This document shows positions 1 through 6,123 of a stretch of 7,779 nt of DNA, in pieces. A model generated the notes under the pieces. The model made no database searches. It was not told the DNA's origin and was given only the letters and a program-made list of their open reading frames with translations. Each line of letters begins with the position of its first letter. Within the stretch, counting starts at the first letter, position 1. A program made the position numbers and the translations under genes. Source of the stretch: Planctomycetales bacterium (GTDB taxonomy: Bacteria; Planctomycetota; UBA11346); assembly GCA_025362255.1 (NCBI GenBank), contig JANYGY010000118.1, positions 1-7,779 on the forward strand. The letters run 5' to 3'.

Positions 1-77
1 CAACCGGCTCGCGTGTGTCTCGTGTGTGGCTCACGTGCAGCTCGTGGGTGGTTCGGGCCGGTTGAAAACCGGCGGTT
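1..77. repeat. Cluster of short direct and inverted repeats
   Basis: CAACCGGC (1-8) is repeated in inverted form as GCCGGTTG (57-64). The same right arm can instead pair locally as GCCGGTT (57-63), GAA loop, AACCGGC (67-73), a perfect 7-bp stem. The two pairings exclude each other. Between them, 6-51 is a degenerate tandem array of about 9-13 bases built on GCTCgcGTGtgt (four imperfect units). No T-run follows the hairpin on either strand, so an intrinsic terminator is not supported. The role is unknown; a structured RNA end of the minus-strand operon or a protein-binding site are both possible. Confidence 0.35.
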
Positions 78-243
78 CCAGGGGGGTCGATCGGGCTAGC
101 GAATGGTGAACGCTCTTCGGTCGGCCCGGCCGCAGAGGGGCAGGCTCATGGAGAATTCGGGTCATTGCCTAACGAAGCCGTGTCACGTCGGTTTCAGAAT
201 TACTAAACAGCAGTGATCATAGGAATTTATCTCCGACAGGCTG
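1..243. other. Gene-free region left of the ATPase gene
   Basis: I find no coding region here. On the minus strand, where a permease gene of the transport operon would be expected next, the ATG at 149-147 runs into a stop at 98-96 after 17 codons. The left part (1-77) is GC-rich and repetitive (listed separately). The right part (about 150-243) is more AT-rich and could hold a promoter or the 3' end of the operon transcript, but I see no convincing -35/-10 pair, no hairpin with a T-run, and no tRNA-like cloverleaf. Confidence 0.6.
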
Positions 244-1638
244 TTAGACCGCCGCCGCCAACGCCTGCTCGTGAGTCCATTCGTTGACAGGTCGGGGCGG
301 GCTGAGTTTTCCCTGGCGCATCACTGCCAATGAATCGCAGACCCCGAACAGCTCTGGCAGGTATGAGCTGACCATCACCACCGCGGTGCCCTGGGCGGCT
401 TGTTCGCTGATCAGGCGATAGATCTGGGCTTTGGCCCCGACATCGATGCCTCGCGTCGGTTCATCCAACAGCAACACGCGGCACCCGTGATGCAGCAATC
501 GTCCAAGCGCGACCTTCTGTTGATTGCCGCCTGACAATTCACGGACTATCTGCCCCGGCCCGGCGCATTTGATGCCGAGTCGTTGTATCCATGGCGTGGC
601 CGCAGCGTGCTGGCGGCCGGTGCTCAACCAACCCCAGCGACTGAGACGAGCGAGGCACGTGAGCGTCAGATTATCGGCGATCGAGCGATGGATCAGCAGG
701 CCCTCGCCACGGCGGTCTTCACTCAGCAGGCCGATACCGCCGGCCAATTTCTCTGTGGGCGGGGTGAACAGGTGGTGCAGCAATTCGCTTCGCCCGGCGC
801 CGATCAATCCGTAGATGCCAAGAATCTCGCCCGCATCGACGGTGACTTTGTCCGTCACATTCAACGCCAATTGTCTGGTTCGCGGCGTCCGTGCCGCCTT
901 CGGATAAAGCTCGGCCAGGTCCCGACCGACCATCAGTCGGATCACGGCTGAGTCGGAGATTTCGGCTAGCAGTCCGGCTCCCACGCTGGCGCCATCACGC
1001 AGCACGGTGAAGCGTGAGGCCAGGGCGCGGCACTCGTCCAATTGATGGGAAATGATGACCACCGACATGCCGTCAGCGGTCAGAGAACGGATGGCGCGGA
1101 AGAGAAGCTCGATGTCGCGAGCCCCCAGGCTCGAGGTCGGTTCATCGAGGATCAACAGTCGCGGTTCACCAGCCAGCGCACGTGCGATTTCAACCAATTG
1201 ACGCTGCGCCGGCGACAAGTCCCCACAGCGGCTGGCCAGCGCCAGGTCGGCACCTAGACGATCCAGTGCGGCCTGGGCTTTCAGAGCCAGCTGTCCGCGC
1301 GCAAGGAATCCATGACGACTTGGCCACGCGCCGAGACAGATGTTTTCAGCGACCGTGAGATGGTCGCACAAACACAATTCCTGATGGACGATGGCAATGC
1401 CGTGTGCGCGCGCGGCCTGCGGATCGCCTGCGCGATACGGGTGGCCATCGACCAATAAGGTTCCTGAATCCGGTCGGTGAACGCCACTGAGGATGTTCAT
1501 CAACGTCGATTTTCCGGCGCCGTTTTCGCCGATCACCGCCAGAACCTCGCCTGGCGCGACGCTGATGTCGACCCCATGCAAAGCCCGCGTCGCACCAAAC
1601 GCTTTGCCGATGCCGTGGGCCTGCAACCGCGGAATCAC
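244..1638 (-). CDS. Sugar-type ABC transporter double ATPase (RbsA/MglA family)
   Basis: This is the cytoplasmic energy-coupling subunit of a ribose/galactose-type importer: two fused nucleotide-binding domains that hydrolyse ATP to drive a membrane permease. The first domain is complete: Walker A GENGAGKST (37-45), Q-loop Gln86, signature LSPAQRQ (141-147), Walker B LLILDEP (161-167), switch His198. The second has the degenerate Walker A normal for this family (GLIGAGRSE, 277-285, Arg in place of Lys), SEDRR (306-310), signature LSGGNQQKV (368-376) and LLLDEPTRG (389-397). Length is 464 residues against about 500 for the family. The shortage is in the second domain, where only about 29 residues separate Walker A from SEDRR. 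The start is GTG, overlapping the stop codon of the upstream binding-protein gene by four bases (GTGA, 1638-1635). I see no strong ribosome-binding site, so translational coupling is likely. No permease gene follows in the window. The family call is firm; the substrate is unknown. Confidence 0.93.
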   Translation of the reverse strand: MIPRLQAHGIGKAFGATRALHGVDISVAPGEVLAVIGENGAGKSTLMNILSGVHRPDSGTLLVDGHPYRAGDPQAARAHGIAIVHQELCLCDHLTVAENICLGAWPSRHGFLARGQLALKAQAALDRLGADLALASRCGDLSPAQRQLVEIARALAGEPRLLILDEPTSSLGARDIELLFRAIRSLTADGMSVVIISHQLDECRALASRFTVLRDGASVGAGLLAEISDSAVIRLMVGRDLAELYPKAARTPRTRQLALNVTDKVTVDAGEILGIYGLIGAGRSELLHHLFTPPTEKLAGGIGLLSEDRRGEGLLIHRSIADNLTLTCLARLSRWGWLSTGRQHAAATPWIQRLGIKCAGPGQIVRELSGGNQQKVALGRLLHHGCRVLLLDEPTRGIDVGAKAQIYRLISEQAAQGTAVVMVSSYLPELFGVCDSLAVMRQGKLSPPRPVNEWTHEQALAAAV

Positions 1639-2669
1639 GGCAGATACTGCGCCAAGGGCGGATTGAGCAGATCCTTGATTGCCGGCTGATTGCGATTCTC
1701 AGGAGTGACCAGCTGAACCGGCGTATCCGTCTGCTTGGGGACGGCGCCACCGGCGATGACCGTGGCCAGGGTCTTCACGCCCAGATAGCCCATCTGGAAC
1801 GGATCCTGCACGACCAGGCCCTGGATGCGTCCTTGATCAAGTGCCTCGATCAGCGGCAGCGAGGCATCGAATCCGACATGTTTGATCGTCTTCGCGAGGT
1901 TGCGTTCTTGCAGGGCCAGCGCCATGCCTGCGGTCGATGATTCATTGGGAGTGAACACTCCTTGGATATCGGCAAACCGATTGAGCAGATTTTGGCAGGC
2001 GGTCAGCGCGGTCTCGCGCGTTGCTCCGGCATACTGATCCGTCGAAACCAAAACTATTTCAGGGAATTCCTTCATCGCGTCCAGAAATCCGGCTTCGCGA
2101 TCGGCCGTCGAGGCCGAGCCTTCCTGATAGCGCACGAGGATGACTTTTCCTTTGCCGCCAAGCACCTCGCCCAGGCGCTTGCCACCGAGTTTTCCACCAG
2201 CGCGATTGTCAGTGGCGACCGTGCTGGCGGGCAACTCACTGCCTAAGCCAGAGTCGATGATCACCACCGGAATCTTGGCGGTCACCGCGAGCTGCACCGG
2301 CGCGATCAGCGCCGTGCGATCCAAAGGCGCGAGCACGATGCCGCTGATGCCTTGACCGACGAACGTCTGCACGGTGTCGATCTGGCTGGTGCGATCGTCC
2401 TCTTTCAGCGGTCCCTTCCAGATGATCTCGACCGGAGTCCCCGCGGCCGTCAATTCGCGCTGGGCTTTCACCGCGCCAGCATGAATCGATTTCCAGAATT
2501 CATGAGTGGTACCTTTGGGAATCACGGCGATGCGCAAAGCGGTCGGCGCTGGCGGCACACCGGGCTTCGCACCTATTTTCGCACCTATTTTCGCAGGTGA
2601 GGAAGCGTCGTCACCACAGCTGGCGAGGACGAGCACGGCCAAGGCCGCGATGAGGGAGCGCACATGCAT
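1635..2669 (-). CDS. Lipoprotein substrate-binding protein of a sugar-type ABC importer (RbsB-like, periplasmic binding fold I)
   Basis: This protein is predicted to capture a small solute, probably a sugar or sugar-like compound, outside the cytoplasmic membrane and deliver it to the transporter whose ATPase is encoded next. Residues 1-18 form a lipoprotein signal: short basic N-terminus (MHVR), hydrophobic core, lipobox LASC with Cys18 as the lipidation site. A linker with an AKIG/AKIG/AKPG repeat (26-37) follows. The binding fold then runs from about 45 to 335, with family-typical stretches IAVIPKGTTHEFWKSIHAGA (47-66), the GISGIVLAPLD region (107-117), VVIIDSG (135-141), VATDNRAGG (151-159), TPNESSTAG (240-248) and VGFDAS (265-270). 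Its 344 residues are a normal length. ATG at 2669 is the only ATG before an upstream in-frame stop and gives a proper signal peptide, although its ribosome-binding site is weak. It overlaps the ATPase gene by four bases. Lipid anchoring is common in several non-proteobacterial phyla. The ligand cannot be told from sequence. Confidence 0.93.
   Translation of the reverse strand: MHVRSLIAALAVLVLASCGDDASSPAKIGAKIGAKPGVPPAPTALRIAVIPKGTTHEFWKSIHAGAVKAQRELTAAGTPVEIIWKGPLKEDDRTSQIDTVQTFVGQGISGIVLAPLDRTALIAPVQLAVTAKIPVVIIDSGLGSELPASTVATDNRAGGKLGGKRLGEVLGGKGKVILVRYQEGSASTADREAGFLDAMKEFPEIVLVSTDQYAGATRETALTACQNLLNRFADIQGVFTPNESSTAGMALALQERNLAKTIKHVGFDASLPLIEALDQGRIQGLVVQDPFQMGYLGVKTLATVIAGGAVPKQTDTPVQLVTPENRNQPAIKDLLNPPLAQYLP
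2557..2592 (-). repeat. In-frame 12-bp tandem repeat in the lipoprotein linker
   Basis: GCACCTATTTTC occurs twice with no mismatch and no gap (2569-2580 and 2581-2592). A degenerate third unit lies next to it (2557-2568, 7 of 12 bases identical). On the minus strand it encodes AKIG-AKIG-AKPG, directly after the lipidated Cys18 region. Because the unit is a multiple of three, gain or loss of copies would change tether length without shifting frame. Confidence 0.7.
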
Positions 2670-2879
2670 GCTGCGGCGTACGGCCTGACGCCGGTTACGG
2701 AAGCGCAGCTCGCAATCGTTTCAGCAGAGTGTGTGGGCGATCAGCGATGACCTTTGCATCTGGATTCAATCAATCTCAGGATTCGACATCACCTGTCGGC
2801 GGTGGACTTGGTGAGGTTCCGGTGGACGCCCTGCCGTGCGCTGTCTACGGTTCCGCCCACGATCGTCCCGGAGCATGTG
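2670..2879. other. Divergent intergenic region between transport operon and kinase gene
   Basis: This 210-base gap must hold the promoters of both the leftward binding-protein operon and the rightward kinase gene. I see no confident -35/-10 pair on either strand. The one visible pattern is a direct repeat, CGGTGGAC at 2800-2807 and 2820-2827, with start points exactly 20 bases (about two helical turns) apart and 53 bases before the kinase start. Such spacing suits a dimeric regulator, but an 8-base repeat can arise by chance in a gap of this size. Confidence 0.4.
2870..2873 (+). promoter_or_regulatory. Ribosome-binding site that sets the kinase start
   Basis: GGAG lies six bases before ATG 2880. 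This favours 2880 over an in-frame ATG at 2754, which would add 42 residues with no resemblance to a membrane receptor N-terminus and has no comparable ribosome-binding site. Confidence 0.7.
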
Positions 2880-5012
2880 ATGACCACTCAAGCCTTTCAC
2901 GCGGCATCGCCGATTTCCCAACTGTCCGGCTATCTGACCACCCGCACCGCCTCGAAACGGGTGTGGCTCAGCTTGCTCTTCGCGCTGATCGTCCTCGCGG
3001 TGGTCGGCACGGTGGTCCTCAAGCTCGTGCAATACGAAATGCAGCAGCAGGTCGGCCGCAGCCTGGTCTCGATTCGCGACTCCCAGGTTGATGTGGTGCG
3101 CTCGTGGGTTCAGGAGCGCATGCAGGCGTTGGCGCTGGCGGCCCGGCGTCCCGAAGTGCGCGGCGACGGGGCCCGTCTGCTGCTGACCGAGCATGCGGCT
3201 GGGGTCGATCCCGCGCTTGTCGCCAGCCTCAGAGCCGCGATCAACGATCTGCTCGCCGGCCAGGGCGCGACGGCCTGGGGGCTGGTCGATCCCAGCGGAA
3301 AAATCGTGCTCGCGCCGACCACTGACGCCGTCGCTCCGCGTCTGCTGACCGAGATGCTCGATGCGGCCACCAAGGCGATCGAAACCAACACGCTTCAATT
3401 CGTGCCGCCGATGGAAATGGACGGGGGAAAGCTGCCACGGATGGGCTTCATCGCGCCAGTGGTCGCCTCTGCCGGGGGAAAACCAGTGGGCGTGCTGGTG
3501 ATGCGCATCGATCCCCGCGAAGGCTTCAGCAAGTTGTTCCGCTCTGGCCAATTGGGCGAGACTGGTGAAACCTATGCCTTTGACCAGCGCGCGCGGATGG
3601 TCAGCGAATCGCGATTTCTCGATCGGCTCAGAGTTCCCGGCGGTGCTTTAGCAAACGTGACCACCAGCGTCTTCAACGTGCATCTTCGCGATTTTTCAAG
3701 TGCCACGAAGACCACGCCGCCGGATACCCTGCCGATGACCGCCATGGCGGCCTCGGCGGTCGCCGGCCAGGCTGGCGTCGAACTCGCCGGGTACCGCTGC
3801 TACCTTGGCACTGATTCAGTTGCGGCCTGGCAGCCTCTGCCGGAGTTGGGCATCTCGCTCGTCACCCGTCAGGATATCGCCGAGGCCTATCGGCCTCTAC
3901 GAATCCTGTGGCTGGTGTTCGCCGGGCTATTGATGGTGCTTGCGGTGGCGATCATTGGCTTGGCCATCATCACCAGGCGCACGCTCTCGACCCAGCGGCG
4001 GATGGCGGTCGCTGAAAAAACGGTGGCGGCCCTCGGCCAGTACAAGCTCGGAAAAAAGCTCGGCGAAGGCGGCATGGGCGCGGTTTACGAGGCGCAGCAC
4101 GCGCTGATGCGTCGGCCAACGGCGGTGAAGCTGATGCTGAACCAGTCGGATCCCGCCGATGTCGCGCGCTTCGAACGTGAAGTCCTGCTGACCTGTCAGC
4201 TGTCCCATCCGAACACCGTCGCGCTCTACGATTTTGGTCGCACCGCGGATGGCCGTTTCTATTACGCGATGGAGTATCTCGAAGGTCTGCCCTTGGATGC
4301 CCTGCTGCGCACCGCTGGCCCGTTGGCACCCGGGCGCGTCGTCTATCTGATGGTCCAGGCCCTCGGTGCGCTCGGTGAGGCTCACGCGAAAGGCATGATC
4401 CATCGCGACCTCAAACCCGCCAACTTGTTCGTCGCGGTTCGCGGAGGGCTGCACGACTTCGTCAAGGTTCTCGATTTCGGATTGGCCAAGCGTTTCGACA
4501 AGAACAAGGCCGTGGGCGGAATGAGCATCACCATGGGCAATGTCATCAGCGGCACTCCGCCGTACATGGCGCCGGAGGTGATCAGCCAGAAGGACGGCAT
4601 CGACGGGCGCAGTGATCTGTACGCCATGGGCTGCATCCTCTACGAATTGCTGACCGGCGATCCGCCGTTCATGGCGGATTCGATGATTGATCTGTTGCGC
4701 CTGCATTTGGACCAGGCCCCGGTTCCGCTGAGCATCCGCCGACCAGGACTCGTCCACGCTGACCTCGAAGCGGTGATCATGCGCGCCATCGCCAAAGATC
4801 CGACGCAGCGGCAATCCGACGCGGCCCAAATGCGGCGCGAGCTGCTGGCCTGCGCCTGCGCCGCCGAATGGAGTGAAGAGCAGGCTGCCAGTTGGTGGAA
4901 CAGGCAGGCGACGGCGGTCGACATCGCCACGGTGAGCATCAAGCCGAATGACATCCTGCCCGCTGCTCAACCTACCCAGCTTCTGTCGGTCAAGCTCGAG
5001 CTCGCTCCGTAA
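2880..5012 (+). CDS. Transmembrane receptor Ser/Thr protein kinase with extracytoplasmic double-Cache sensor
   Basis: This is a Hanks-type (PknB-like) kinase predicted to sense a small ligand outside the membrane and phosphorylate Ser/Thr residues of cytoplasmic targets. Order in the 710-residue protein: short cytoplasmic N-terminus; membrane segment about 29-50; extracytoplasmic sensor about 55-338; second membrane segment about 341-366; kinase domain about 386-650; tail to 710. The sensor has dCache-like stretches: GLVDPSGKIVLAP (about 132-144), GETGETYAFD (about 226-235) and the distal GYRCYLG...AAWQPLPELG region (about 304-325). The kinase has all key residues: Gly-rich loop GEGGMG (395-400), Lys417, HRDLKPAN (508-515, catalytic Asp510, an RD kinase), DFG (532-534), APE (564-566). 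The tail has a Trp-rich stretch (EWSEEQAASWW) of unknown role. The gene has its own ribosome-binding site and is followed by a hairpin. The ligand and targets are unknown; the neighbouring transporter and polyamine genes are possible partners by position only. Confidence 0.92.
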   Translation: MTTQAFHAASPISQLSGYLTTRTASKRVWLSLLFALIVLAVVGTVVLKLVQYEMQQQVGRSLVSIRDSQVDVVRSWVQERMQALALAARRPEVRGDGARLLLTEHAAGVDPALVASLRAAINDLLAGQGATAWGLVDPSGKIVLAPTTDAVAPRLLTEMLDAATKAIETNTLQFVPPMEMDGGKLPRMGFIAPVVASAGGKPVGVLVMRIDPREGFSKLFRSGQLGETGETYAFDQRARMVSESRFLDRLRVPGGALANVTTSVFNVHLRDFSSATKTTPPDTLPMTAMAASAVAGQAGVELAGYRCYLGTDSVAAWQPLPELGISLVTRQDIAEAYRPLRILWLVFAGLLMVLAVAIIGLAIITRRTLSTQRRMAVAEKTVAALGQYKLGKKLGEGGMGAVYEAQHALMRRPTAVKLMLNQSDPADVARFEREVLLTCQLSHPNTVALYDFGRTADGRFYYAMEYLEGLPLDALLRTAGPLAPGRVVYLMVQALGALGEAHAKGMIHRDLKPANLFVAVRGGLHDFVKVLDFGLAKRFDKNKAVGGMSITMGNVISGTPPYMAPEVISQKDGIDGRSDLYAMGCILYELLTGDPPFMADSMIDLLRLHLDQAPVPLSIRRPGLVHADLEAVIMRAIAKDPTQRQSDAAQMRRELLACACAAEWSEEQAASWWNRQATAVDIATVSIKPNDILPAAQPTQLLSVKLELAP

Positions 5013-5033
5013 AGCTGCGCAGGTCTGTGCATT

Positions 5034-5068
5034 TGAAGGCCGGATGACCCGGGTTCATCAGGCCTTCA
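5034..5068 (+). terminator. Strong hairpin after the kinase gene, possible terminator
   Basis: TGAAGGCC (5034-5041) pairs with GGCCTTCA (5061-5068), then, after one G/A mismatch, GATGA (5043-5047) pairs with TCATC (5055-5059) around a 7-base loop. It begins 22 bases after the kinase stop codon. There is no T-run on the plus strand after the stem, so it is not a textbook intrinsic terminator. It may protect the 3' end, or end transcription by another means. Confidence 0.45.
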
Positions 5069-5086
5069 TGTGATCGGCGAGGGTTG

Positions 5087-5110
5087 CCGGCCACAGCGGT
5101 TGCGGGCCGG
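5087..5110 (+). other. Leader hairpin with repeated GGTTGCnGGCC motif before the polyamine genes
   Basis: CCGGCC (5087-5092) and GGCCGG (5105-5110) form a perfect 6-bp G/C stem with a 12-base loop, 50 bases before the aminopropyltransferase start. The area also carries a near-perfect direct repeat, GGTTGCCGGCC (5082-5092) and GGTTGCGGGCC (5098-5108), 16 bases apart. A later CAACC (5124-5128) could pair with either GGTTG. If transcription starts upstream, this could be a regulated leader; equally it may be a DNA operator. Confidence 0.25.
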
Positions 5111-5127
5111 GACAGGGGGTCTACAAC
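5100..5127 (+). promoter_or_regulatory. Weak sigma-70-like promoter candidate for the polyamine genes
   Basis: TTGCGG (5100-5105) and TACAAC (5122-5127), 16 bases apart, match 3 of 6 and 4 of 6 consensus positions. It sits in the right place, after the kinase terminator candidate and before the cassette. The match is poor, and the organism's promoter consensus is unknown. Confidence 0.18.
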
Positions 5128-5150
5128 CTTGCCGCCTGCCTGCTTGAACT

Positions 5151-5155
5151 AGGAG
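5151..5155 (+). promoter_or_regulatory. Ribosome-binding site for the GTG start of the first aminopropyltransferase
   Basis: AGGAG lies five bases before GTG 5161. It is the best ribosome-binding site in the window and supports the GTG start. The protein beginning there (MATKQRYIVE...) has the usual N-terminal beta-domain of the family. Confidence 0.75.
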
Positions 5156-5160
5156 AAAAC

Positions 5161-6117
5161 GTGGCCACCAAGCAACGCTATATTGTCGAATCATTGAATC
5201 CCGATTTTGGGTATTTCTATCGTGCCGGCAAGACGTTACACACCAGCAAAACGAAGTTTCAAAACATCGAAGTCATCGATTCGGCCGAGTTCGGCCGGGT
5301 GATGCTGCTCGATGGCGTGACCCAGGTGACGTCACGCAATGAATTCCTTTATCATGAGCCGATGGTGCACCCGGCGTTGATCGGCCATCCGAATCCGGCC
5401 GACGTGCTGATCATCGGCGCGGGCGACGGCGGCATCCTGCGCGAAGTCCTCAAGCACGATACGGTCGAGCGGGCGGTGATGGCCGAACTCGATGGCGGGG
5501 TGGTTGATTTCTGCGCCAAGTTGATGCCCGAGATCAGCGACGGAGCGTTCACCGACAAACGCACCAAGCTCGAAATCGGCGATGGCCGGAAATACGTCGA
5601 AAAGACCAAAGCGAAATTCGACGTCGTGATCATGGACATGACGGATCCGTTCGGTCCAGCGGTGATGCTGTACACCAAGGAATTCTTCAATTCGGTGAAG
5701 AAAACGTTCAAGAATCCCAACGGCGTGTTCGTGATGCATACCGAGTCGCCGATTTCGCGCCCACGGACGTTTCAGCAGTGCCACCGCACCCTCGCCGGGG
5801 TATTTAAATTCCGTCGGACATTCTATCTGTACATCCACATGTATGCAGTGCTGTGGTCGGTGACGGTGTGTTCAGATTCGGTCGATGTCTCGACCTTCAC
5901 CGCGGTCGACATCGGCGTGCGGCTGAATGCGCGCGGCGTTTCGGGCCTGAAGTGCTATAACGGCGCCACCCACCAGGCCATGCTCACCCCGATGCCGTTT
6001 GTCCAGGATCTGCTCGACGATCTGGAATCGGTACCGGTGATAACTGATCGCAAACCCATCGTGCTCGACGACATCGACATCAACTCGTCGGGCAAGCTCA
6101 CCATCATCGAGGCCTGA
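5161..6117 (+). CDS. speE: Aminopropyltransferase, spermidine synthase family
   Basis: The family transfers an aminopropyl group from decarboxylated S-adenosylmethionine to a diamine (putrescine to spermidine) in the cytoplasm. The 318-residue protein has the small N-terminal beta-domain (about 1-60), then the Rossmann methyltransferase-like domain. Visible motifs: YHEPMVHPAL (64-73), nucleotide-binding GAGDGG (86-91), acidic Glu109 (AELDGG) for the ribose, GDG (140-142) for the adenine, and the active-site block DMTDPFGP (159-166) with catalytic Asp159 and amine-binding Asp162. The usual HTES/QxES region is present at 193-196. One deviation: the IPTY(P/Y)xG loop that lines the amine pocket in characterised enzymes reads IHMYAVLW (225-232), keeping Tyr228 only, so the acceptor amine may not be putrescine. 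It is the first gene of a cassette with the decarboxylase 6 bases downstream. The family is certain; exact specificity is not. Confidence 0.93.
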   Translation: MATKQRYIVESLNPDFGYFYRAGKTLHTSKTKFQNIEVIDSAEFGRVMLLDGVTQVTSRNEFLYHEPMVHPALIGHPNPADVLIIGAGDGGILREVLKHDTVERAVMAELDGGVVDFCAKLMPEISDGAFTDKRTKLEIGDGRKYVEKTKAKFDVVIMDMTDPFGPAVMLYTKEFFNSVKKTFKNPNGVFVMHTESPISRPRTFQQCHRTLAGVFKFRRTFYLYIHMYAVLWSVTVCSDSVDVSTFTAVDIGVRLNARGVSGLKCYNGATHQAMLTPMPFVQDLLDDLESVPVITDRKPIVLDDIDINSSGKLTIIEA

Positions 6118-6123
6118 AAGCGC

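Noticed and set aside
1..243. Possible tRNA or small RNA gene in the left gap
   Set aside because: The hairpins do not form a cloverleaf and there is no T-loop GGTTCRA motif in a suitable place.
277..1030. Degenerate Walker A (Arg for Lys) in the second ATPase domain and LSPAQ in the first, taken as signs of decay
   Set aside because: Both are normal features of the RbsA/MglA family, so they were not counted as defects.
2754..2879. Upstream in-frame start adding 42 residues to the kinase
   Set aside because: The extra stretch has no membrane-receptor character and no good ribosome-binding site, while GGAG sits six bases before ATG 2880.
2766..3551. Antisense open frame of 261 codons over the kinase start and sensor
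   Set aside because: It overlaps the divergent intergenic region and the sensor coding region, its translation is rich in His, Arg and Gly, and it shows no motif or ribosome-binding site.
3927..4970. Long open frame (347 codons) antisense to the kinase
   Set aside because: It is the mirror of a GC-rich gene whose domains are fully recognisable on the plus strand. Its translation is low-complexity His/Arg/Gln-rich with no known motif.
5332..5838. Antisense open frame over the first aminopropyltransferase
   Set aside because: The plus-strand gene has all family motifs; the antisense product has none.
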